This document shows, in pieces, positions 55,801 through 64,000 of a DNA stretch of 64,000 nt. The notes under the pieces are model-generated. The model was not told the DNA's origin, searched no databases, and saw only the letters and a program-made list of their open reading frames with translations. Made by a program: the position numbers and the translations under genes. The stretch comes from Chimonanthus salicifolius (taxonomy: Eukaryota > Streptophyta > Magnoliopsida > Laurales > Calycanthaceae), in the NCBI GenBank assembly GCA_013350335.1, contig CM023539.1:17882223-17946222 (forward strand). Reading direction: 5' to 3'. Positions within the stretch are counted from its first letter, which is position 1; every line of letters starts with the position of its first letter.

Positions 55801-57814
55801 TAAATATGGAATTGGATTGGTATTTTAATGTAAGTAAATACAGGGATAGTTATTAATTTAGAAAGGATCTAAGGTGGAGATTAAATTAGTAACTTACTCA
55901 TTATGGAACTTAGATTAAATGGAAGGTGATTCTAAATTTGGAAACCTTCTATTTATGGAAGGTAAGTCATGGATGGCAAAGTTGTAATTTCATGCCAAAA
56001 TGAAGGATCATGGGTTCGATCATGATGTATGGCCGAACCCCATGAGGTCTTGTTATGGACTTAGTTGTTAAGAAATTATTATGGATCATGTAAAGGGTGA
56101 ATGATTTTAAAAGAAGCTATGGGTTATGTAAGCCATGAGTGGCAAAGTTGTAATACTTGTTAAAGATGGAAGTTTAGCCATGAATGGCATTATGGTAATT
56201 ATGTAGAATTAATGGAGCTATGAAACTCAAACATAAGTTGATGGAATCGGTTATGAGTTATTTGGGAGTGTCATGAAAGTTTAAAATAAATAAATGGACC
56301 TATGTGTTGGAACCTAATGCTAAGTTGTTGGAGGCAATGGAAATTTGGTAAATAAATGTGAAAATGGTAGGTCATGGGTTATATTAGCCATGGATGGTAA
56401 TCTTGTAAATATGTGAAAATAAGGGACCATGGGTTTGGCCATGGTGTGTGGCCAAACCCCATGGGAATTGTTTTGATGAACATAGGGTTACGTATGATGG
56501 ATTAAATGAATGAAATATTAATTAAGATTTAGGCCAATGGCATTATTGTAATTATGGACAAAAATGGTAGACCATGGATTTCGGCCATGGTGTATGGTCG
56601 AACCCCATGGGGTTTGTTTATGGACTTAGAACCTTGTAATCAAGTGGGACTTGGTGTTGATTTATTATTATATTATAAGGTAACGGGATCTCGCAAGCGG
56701 TGCGTGATCGGTGATCTATTCTTGGACGAAAGACGCAAGCACGCGTTAACGGTCTTTGGTAGGAATCCACCTCTTTGAAACCATGGATTATGTACTTTGT
56801 TTTATCTTATGTTTGATGAAAATATGTTTCAAAGGATATGCTTTATTATGGATTTTAAATGCTATGTTCATGTTGTAAATAGCATGTATTGATTATATTT
56901 CAAAGGTTGACTTTATATGCTTTGTTTATATGAGGAAAGAACATGTGTTTTAAAGCATGATTTGTAAATGCTATGTTTAGGTTATAAAATAGCATGTGTT
57001 TCATTGGCATCTCATGCATGGCATGGGGTGGAGGATTTATAACCGGAGGGGTCACACTTCGTCAGGGCGTCCGAAGAACCTATGTGCAATACCTTGATGT
57101 GATTTCCATCAAAAGGATTCCGGAGGGTCTACACTCCGCCGGGGCGTCCGGAAGACCTATGTGGTGGGTACTTTATGTACATGTGATAGGTGGGACTCAT
57201 TGCATATCTGTCATCATTGCATGGCATGGATTTTACCTGGTTTTATCTATTATGTTATAATATGTGTTTGCACTAACCATGTGTTAGCCGTAACTGGAAT
57301 ACCTACTGGGCGCGTTGTTCTAACGCCCTATTTCTACCCTAGTTGATGATATAGGTAATCAGGGGAACGATGAGTGCAAGACGGACCAGGCATAAGAGTT
57401 TGGAAGATCTAGTTTATATGTTTTGAATAAAATTACTCATGAACTTGCATTTGAGTATTTGGATTTCGGAATGTAATAACTTAGATGGTTGAATGATTTG
57501 GTTTGATGATTATGACGTACTTTGTTATCTGAGTGGATTAGAGCGCGGTTCTAATATGATTCCACATTTTGATGATTATGATTCCACAGTGTATGATTTT
57601 ATTCTGCAAGTCGGTATTGCTATGTGTGAACCATTTTATTGGACTGAGTCCATATACACATAGGGTTGGCCAGTTAAGGGTCGGACTTTGGAAGTTCGGA
57701 CTTAACTCGCGTCGTAAGGTCTCGCGCTCTATCACTCTACTCAGTTACCCAAAAAAAAAAAAAATACACTGAATTTACGGGAAAAAGCGAGTGAAAAAGG
57801 GCGGGCCGTTACAA
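52836..57814 (+). mobile_element. Solo LTR 2 of a giant gypsy-type element (4979 bp)
   Basis: Begins TGTAACACCTCGG and ends GGGCGGGCCGTTACA. Perfect 5-bp TSD ATGAT at 52831-52835 and 57815-57819. Shares ends and several modules with solo LTR 1 (CGCAAGCGGTGCGTGATCGG near 56692, CTACTGGGCGCGTT at about 57302, AGGGTTGGCCAGTTAAGGG at about 57661, GGCCGAACC hairpins) but is much diverged in its first half. No retroviral domain found. The ORFs at 54262-55713 lie in a GA-rich stretch that is probably R/U5 leader. Confidence 0.7.
54070..54098. repeat. Perfect 13-bp inverted repeat
   Basis: CCGACTGTATATT, loop CCT, AATATACAGTCGG. A strong hairpin or cruciform in solo LTR 2, not seen in solo LTR 1. 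Confidence 0.95.
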
Positions 57815-57819
57815 TGATT

Positions 57820-58112
57820 TCCAGTGCCCTCTCTACACATGGCCTTATTCTGAGAGAACCACCAAATTCCAGTCTTACTTTTCGGTGCATCCAACATCAC
57901 TATGCAATGATCCATAAAGAAGCAATATTCACACAAATATATAAAACTAGATTTAATAACACGAATGCCTTCACCCAGTTTTTACTCGTCAATTCTCAGA
58001 CACTCCATGGGTCTATACTGCGTTAGAGGCTACAAGTCCTCGAATCCCCGACACCATTTTTAATGCATACGTTCTAAACAGTTGGAACATTAAATCCCTT
58101 ACATGTAGGCAG
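57820..58112. other. Spacer between solo LTR 2 and the gypsy element
   Basis: No recognisable gene; the ORF at 57814-58026 has no recognisable domain. Confidence 0.45.
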
Positions 58113-58811
58113 TGTCAGGTCTCGTATTCTGGACCTATATAGTATTTTCTATCTTTAAATGGCCATGGGTCCCATTTCAGTCTCGTGTTAGTGGGATTAA
58201 CATATAACACAATACAAATGTTGGTTCGAGTCTCCTCACCTTATCCGCAGTGTTATCACACAATCTGTAAGACAAAATAATAATATAAATTTCAAGTCGA
58301 TAGAATATTTACGAACTACTTCCCATCCCCTGTGCATTTTCCAAGAAAACATGATAAATGTGGTAAGTCACCTAATTCTTTCTACTCCATTAGATTAAGT
58401 CAGTAGTTAGTTGTTAGCCATACAAAACATCACATTAAAATAAAAAATATAAAGTACTCAATGCCCGGTCTTGTATTTTTTTCCTGGCCTAAGAAAAGTA
58501 TTGAGATGGAACCCAGAGGGTACAGTGCTGGAAATTAAATAAAAGTACTCAGTGCTCAACCCCTTTTACCATCGAGCGGAGTTTCCACTGCGCTACTGGT
58601 GGTCCACGAGCTGCGTTTCCGCTGTGCTACTGATGGGGGATTTCGGCCCAGGGGGTTTGTAGACAAATCCATTTACCATGGGGCAACCAAGGCCGTCTCA
58701 TATGGCCACCAAGAGGCATTTTCGCTGCAATATAGGTGAAGATTTTTGGCCCAGAGAATACAATGCAAGTAATGTAAAAAGTATTTAGTGCCCCGCTTCA
58801 AGACCATCAGG

Positions 58812-58998
58812 TGACTAAGTGTCTCCTCAGATGGTATCTCCAAGCAACTAAGTGCCACTACTGATGAACCACCGAGTGACTAAGCGCTACCTCAAATGGT
58901 ATCACCGAGCGACTAAGGGCCACTACTGATGATTCACTGGGTGATTAAGCGCCACATCAAATGGTATCACCGAGCGACTAGCGCCACTACGGATGATA
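58812..58998. repeat. 65-bp tandem repeat x3 in the gypsy LTR
   Basis: GGTATCACCGAGCGACTAAG units at 58833, 58898 and 58963 (step exactly 65 bp), with GCCACTACTGATGA in each. Confidence 0.9.
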
Positions 58999-59548
58999 GT
59001 GTGGTGCAGTGCTTATAATACTGAAGTTAAACACAAAATCGTAAAAATAAACACACAACTGTTAGATGAGGTTAATCTTTTCTCCTCTTTCAATTAAAGG
59101 CTGAAAGAGCAAGTTTTGAACGTAAAAATAAAATGATTTTAAGGGTTTAACTTAAAATTTAGGAGAGAACCCTACCCAACCTCCATTTAGAAAAATTCAA
59201 TTTTAAAATCCAATACTAAGCTACTCTAATTTTAAACTGCTACAGAATTATTAAAATTAAAAATAGAATCGTTTCAGTACGTTACACACGAAAATCCATC
59301 AAGATTTAGCTTTGTTTTGAAAATCCGATGTAGACGCGGGAAACTTGAAGTTACTGCTGCTGCTTATGAGCGAATGAAAGAAACAGAAGAAGAAAAAACA
59401 AAAGGAAAAAGAGACGAGCAAATGGAGAGGGAGAGAGCAACGGCAGTAGGAACTACTGCTGGTACTTGGTTGCGGACAGATGGAAGAGGAAATGAAGATA
59501 TGATTTTTTTTTCCTCCTTACTTCCCGTTACTTAGCACCTCCTCTCCA

Positions 59549-59558
59549 CTTATATAGA
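59549..59558 (-). promoter_or_regulatory. TATA box of the gypsy LTR
   Basis: TCTATATAAG on the minus strand, about 1 kb into the LTR from its U3 end; a consistent position for the element promoter. Confidence 0.5.
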
Positions 59559-60639
59559 CGGTGGGTTTGATTTTCAGCTACCCACGTTGCATGCTACGGC
59601 TCGTAGCTTACAAGGCTAGCTTAGATATTATATATTTTTTGATTGTTACTTGTTTGTTTCACATTGCAACGATGCCTGTAGCTTTAATAATCCCAATAGG
59701 AATTAGTACACTTACAGCTATAACAGTAGCTTTGAAATTTAGCTTTTAAGATTTTTCTATTATTTAGTATTATTTTCTTTTAACTAATGCATTTTGTGTC
59801 TTTTATTAAGTTTAAACATTCTATGCTCCCACTAAGTTAATCTAAATAATCCAGTAGGTCAAGTATTAAATTATAAACATAGTATTAAATTTTGGAGAGT
59901 AAACTCAGTGTTTTAACCAAAATAAACCATTTTAACAAAATTTCTTAATTTTAAAGAATCTCTCGGAGAAAATCTAATTTTATAGTTTGATAGATTAAAT
60001 TAGTCTAATAAATATTCTAAAGTTTCAAAGTGTTTCGGAGTATAAAACCACTCTATCTAAGCGAAAGAGTATTCGACGGCTTACGCTTCTCGATGTAAAA
60101 TAACTATTAAAAATTCAATATTTTGGCTCAGTTGTATTACAGATTGAGTACTAGTTTCCTTCATATATTTTTAGGATTCCGACTCTTATCAAAGTGGGGT
60201 TTTGCCACCTACAAAAGTTTAGGCTGTAAAAATAGATAGAGTTAGGATGAGATTAGCTTTCCGTTAAGTCTAAAATTTAAAAATAATGCATAATCTAAAA
60301 TTTGGAGTTGAAATGAGGTTAAACGAATGAGTTTCTAGGGCAGCCAAGTTTTAACCCTCCAATAATATTATTATATTCACAACTTGTTATTATACCTTTA
60401 AAATTCAATTTAAAAGAGTTTTCGGACTCGGTTCGAGTCAAACTCAAACTCGTTGAGAAACTCATTCAATATTCTTCATGATTAATAGAACAAAAATTAT
60501 AATTATCGGTAAAACATTATTTAATTAATTAAAATTAATCTAAATTAACCTCTAATTTGGGCTGGGGTATCACATCCCACCTCTTTAAAGAAATTTTGTC
60601 CCGAAGTTTCCACAAAATGTTCATACCTTTAATCGGTGA

Positions 60640-61740
60640 AGAGACTGGGGTATAACTTTCGCATTGTTGACTCCGGCTCCCATGTTACATGCTAGGTTCC
60701 GTGATGTTGCCATAGTACTTTTACAAGCGGTATAGTTTTGTGTCGGAGTACTTGAGTTCGGGTGCCTTGAATCTCAATAGGAACTTCTTCAAAGGTTTAA
60801 TCCTCGGAGATTTCAATATCTCCACATTTATCACATAATGGGTCAGGTTTGTACTTCCGGAGCATAGACACATGGAATGTGTTGTGTACTTTCTCTAGAC
60901 TCGGAGGTAGTGCTAGTTGGTAAGCAACTTCTCCAGTTCTCTTGAGAATCTCAAACGGTCCAATGTATCGAGGTGATAATTTCCCTTTACGCCCAAACCT
61001 ATGTATTCCATGACGTTGGACCACACGTAAGAATACAAAGTCTCCCACTTCAAATTCCAATAGCCTTCGCCTTTTGTCGGCGTAACTTTTATGTTGGCTT
61101 TGGGCAGCTTTAAGACGTTGCCTTATGATTTCCACCTGTTTTACTGTCTCATGTACCATTTCTGGTCCTAACAATGATTTATCTCCTACCTCTGTCCAAC
61201 ACAGGGATGATCTGCAAGGTCTACCATATGAAGCCCCGTATGGTGTCATTTGTATACTTGCTTGGTAACTGTTGTTGTAAACAAATTCAAACAAGGCCAG
61301 ATGATCTTCCCAGCTTCCTTGCTTGTCCATGACACACGCTCTCAACATGTCTAATAATGTCTGAATGGTTCTTTCCAACTGTCCATCTGTCTAAGGGTGA
61401 AATGCCGTGCTGAAACATAACTTTGTACTCAATTGAATTTGCAATCCTTGCCAAAATCGAGAGATAAATCCGGTATCTATATCTGGCACAATAGAGACTG
61501 GCATTTCGTGTAGTCGAACTATCTCCTTGACGTAGAGCCTGCTTAGAGTAATTAATGAATCTCTTTTCCTGATAGGTAGAAAGTGAGCTGACTTCGTGAG
61601 TCGGTCCACGATTACCCATATTGAATCATCCTTTTTGGTAGACTTAGGAAAACCTGTCACAAAATCTATTGTAATATGTTCCCACTTCCATTTGGTTACT
61701 TGGAGAGGTTGCGTCAATCCACCTGGTCGTTGATGTTCAA
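60640..61740 (-). pseudogene. Gypsy integrase and chromodomain-like C-terminus
   Basis: Integrase core from 61717: WKWEHITIDFVTGFPKS (first Asp), VPDIDTGFISRFWQGLQ (second Asp), and FHP*TDGQLERTIQTLLDML with the catalytic Glu after an in-frame TAG that replaces Gln (61391-61393). Then YGRPCRSSLCWTEVGD, KSYADKRRRLLEFEVGDFVF and GPFEILKRTGEVAYQLALPP. The stop after EISED (60797) is followed in frame by VLRHKTIPLVKVLW and VTWEPESTMRKLYPSLF, a tail typical of plant chromovirus (Tekay/Del-type) integrases. Otherwise the frame is long and well preserved. Confidence 0.87.
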
Positions 61741-62244
61741 CTTTAACTTACTGATAAGTTAAACATTTGGACACAAAATGTTTCACTTCCTTTTTCATTC
61801 CTCTCCACCAGAATTGTCGACGTATATCACGATACATCTTGGTACTACCTAGATGAACTGCAAATTTAGAACGATGGAAGTGATTGAGCACTTTCTTTCT
61901 ACATTATTCAGACTCTGGTACAAATATCCGTTCTTTGAAGGTTAATCCTCCATCAGTTCTAATATTCCAATTTTCCATTTCCACTCCATTTGATAGCTGT
62001 TCTATTATCTACTGAGCTTCAGGATCGCTTTGCTGTCTTTCCAACACAATTCCGAGATATTTCAGGTTGTAACAAAAGATTCTAAATCCATGCTGACTCC
62101 TTGCTTCTAACTAATTCCAGATCATAGTCGGATAATACTTCCAGTATCAGTGCGAACACCACAGTTGCCAATTCTAGATCATGCGTTGGGTAGTTTTGCT
62201 CATGTTCTTTTAATATGGTATGGTTAATACATGAGAAGTGGTTA
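61741..62244 (-). pseudogene. Gypsy integrase zinc finger and deleted RNase H
   Basis: The H2C2 region reads NHFHRSKFAVHLGSTKMYRD, IRRQFWWRGMKKEVKHF, VSKCLTYQ; the last Cys of the pattern is not seen and a stop follows YQ. Upstream, RNase H is nearly gone: LKEHEQNYPTHDLELATVVF jumps straight to DYDLELV, so about 60 residues with catalytic acids are missing. A 61-bp duplication of the KKLTTS segment lies at about 62210-62320. Confidence 0.72.
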
Positions 62245-62876
62245 GCTTCTTCTTACTGCGTCCCTGTTCTAGTATGGTTAGTACAGAAGAAGTGGTTAGC
62301 TTTTTCTTAAGGTCCTGAAATGCTTCCTCACATGCTTCTGTCCATTCAAATTTGACATCTTTCTAGGTCAAGCGAATCATTGGCACTGAAATCTAAGAGA
62401 AGTGTGGGATAAATTTTTGATAATATCCCATCAAACAGAGAAAACTCCGGATTTTCGTGACATTTTTGGATTTTTCCCAGTTCATAACTGTCTCCATTTT
62501 TGTTGGATCCACTGAAATTCTATTGGCAAACACTACGTGTTCGAGAAATTGGACTTGAGTTAGCCAAAATTCACATTTACTGAGCTTGGCGTACAATTGG
62601 TGATCCCGTAAAGTTTGTAAAATGGTGCGTAAATGCTGCTCGTGCTCCTCTTCAAACGGTGAGTATATCAGAATGTCGTTAATGAACATGATTACAAATT
62701 CTCGCAAATAAGGTCAAAAGATCTGATTCATCAAATCCATGAAGGTGCATTAGTCACTCCGAATGGCATGACCAAAAACTCATACATTCCATATTGAGTG
62801 CGAAACATAGTCTTTGGAATATCCTCCTCCCTGACTTAGAGTTGGTGATATCCCGATCTCAAGTTGATTTTCGAGA
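62245..62876 (-). pseudogene. Gypsy RT/RNase H segment, tandem copy 3
   Basis: About 632 bp: RT from [14 protein letters not shown] in a shifted frame, then [15 protein letters not shown] (the F-I-D-D catalytic box with its second Asp-equivalent position as N-D), [26 protein letters not shown] and the RNase H start. A stop follows PHFS near 62393. The same segment occurs twice more to the right. Confidence 0.85.
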
Positions 62877-63508
62877 AACACCTTGTAACCGCGTCCCTGT
62901 TCTGGTATGGTTACTACATAAGAAGTTGTTAGCTTCTTCTTAAGGTCTTGAAATGTTTCCTCACACGCTTCTGTCCATTCAAATTGGACATCTTTCCGGG
63001 TCGAGCGAGTCATTGGAAATGCAATCTGAGAGAAATGTGGGATAAATTTCCAATAATATCCCGCCAAACTAAGAAAACTCCAGATTTCCGTGATATTTTT
63101 GGGTCTTTTCCAGTTCATAACTGTCTCCATTTTTGTTGGATCCACTGAAATTCCGTCGGCAAACACCACGTGTTTGAGAAATTGGACTTGAGTTAGCCAA
63201 AATTCACATTTACTGAGCTTGGCGTACAATTGGTGATCCCGTAAAGTTTGTAAAATGGTGCGTAAATGCTGCTCATGCTCCTCTTCAAATGGTGAGTATA
63301 TCAGAATGTCGTTAATGAAGACGATTACAAATTCTCGCAAATATGGTCAAAAGATCTGATTCATCAAATCCATGAAGGTGCATTAGTCACTCCGAATGGC
63401 ATGACCAAAAAGTCATACATTCCATACTGAGTGCGAAACGCAGTCTTTGGAATATCCTCCTCCCTGACTTAGAGTTGGTGATATCCCGATCTCAAGTTGA
63501 TTTTCGAG
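62877..63508 (-). pseudogene. Gypsy RT/RNase H segment, tandem copy 2
   Basis: Second 632-bp copy. [15 protein letters not shown] (63335-63290), [50 protein letters not shown] and [12 protein letters not shown], after which the frame runs into the next copy out of frame ([13 protein letters not shown]). The junction joins the first residues of RNase H to the middle of RT. Confidence 0.87.
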
Positions 63509-64000
63509 AAACACCTTGTAACCGTATCCCTGTTCTGGTATGGTTAGTACATGAGAAGTCGTTAGCTTCTTCTTAAGGTCCTGAAATGTTTCCTCACATG
63601 CTTCTGTCCATTCAAATTGGACATCTTTTCGGGTCAAACGAGTCATTGGACATGCAATCTGAGAGAAATGTGGGATAAATTTTCGATAATATCCCGCCAA
63701 ACTGAGAAAACTCTGAATTTCTATGACATTTTTGGGACTTTCCAATTCATAACTGTCTCCACTTTTGCTGGACCCACTTAAATTTCGTCGGCAGACACCA
63801 TGTGTTCGAGAACTTGGAGTTGAGTTAGCCAAAATTCACATTTACTGAACTTGGCATACAGTTGGTGATCCCGTAAAGTCTGTAAAATGGTGTGTAAATG
63901 CTGCTCGTGCTCCTCTTCAGACGGTGAGTATATCAGAATGTCGTTAATGAAGACGATTACAAACTCTCACAAATAGGGTCGTAAGATCCGATTCATCAAA
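63509..64000 (-). pseudogene. Gypsy RT/RNase H segment, tandem copy 1 (runs off the window)
   Basis: First copy in gene order, cut by the right edge. [35 protein letters not shown] and TIPEQGYGYKVF are visible, then the same junction. The upstream RT, protease and gag would lie outside the window. Confidence 0.85.

Larger units (their letters stand above)
58113..60574 (-). mobile_element. 3' LTR of the right-hand gypsy element (2462 bp)
   Basis: On the minus strand it starts TGTGATACCCCAGCC directly after a polypurine tract (60590-60575, CTTTAAAGAGGTGGGA) and ends ACCTGACA. A TATA box is at 59558-59549 (TCTATATAAG). The left flank is GGCAG; the partner TSD lies outside the window. It contains a 65-bp tandem repeat. 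Confidence 0.72.

Noticed and set aside
62393..63832. Reverse transcriptases as stand-alone (defence-type or retron) genes
   Set aside because: They are tandem pieces of one gypsy pol gene, with RNase H and integrase downstream and an LTR with PPT after them.
1..64000. tRNA or rRNA genes
   Set aside because: Only SINE-like box A/B relics (21369, about 36768) were seen; no cloverleaf could be folded by eye.

Overview
The window looks like nuclear DNA of a land plant with a large, repeat-rich genome. It is AT-rich, contains exons of the plant-specific IQD (IQ67-domain) calmodulin-binding family with spliceosomal introns, and is mostly plant Ty1/copia, Ty3/gypsy, TRIM, hAT and Stowaway elements. 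I see no prokaryotic signals, organellar genes, rRNA or CRISPR. The species cannot be named from the sequence.

Two host genes are supported. (1) An IQD-family gene on the minus strand: exon 1 at 21936-21862, exon 2 at 21129-21016, exon 3 at 13001-12774. Its second intron is about 8 kb and holds a structurally complete copia element. A possible untranslated first exon lies at about 34.9 kb; the 3' exons are not recognised here. (2) An intact single-exon gene on the minus strand (40660-39950) for a 236-residue basic/acidic, probably nuclear protein of unknown function, with a palindromic E2F-type site about 130 bp upstream.

Layout. 1-8063: decayed copia element 1, interrupted by a 3-kb Tat/Athila-type LTR. 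About 9180-12662: minus-strand gypsy deletion derivative with a TRIM inside. 12774-21936: IQD exons with copia element 2 (13188-18373, TSD AAGAC), a copia fragment, a hAT-type MITE and a SINE in the introns. 22678-25698: three insertions of one TRIM family, one of them in a gypsy integrase relic. 26178-33600: minus-strand copia deletion derivative, split by a 4.7-kb solo LTR (27903-32578, TSD AATAA). 34-39 kb: sparse sequence with a (TA)n run. 39950-40810: the 236-aa gene and its promoter. 41269-42541: a TIR element. 44235-51725: a 7.5-kb hAT element (TSD CTTAGGGT) with a dead BED/DUF659/hAT-C transposase, an internal 158-bp satellite array, a Stowaway MITE and a TRIM (TSD ACACA). 52836-57814: a 5-kb solo LTR (TSD ATGAT). 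58113-64000: 3' end of a minus-strand chromovirus-type gypsy whose RT/RNase H segment is triplicated.

The main biological story is nested transposition and decay. Several insertion histories can be read exactly from target-site duplications. I found no convincing new biochemical system. The most unusual structures are the tandem RT-segment amplifications in two unrelated retroelements, the satellite array inside a hAT element, and recurrent hairpin modules in the giant LTRs.
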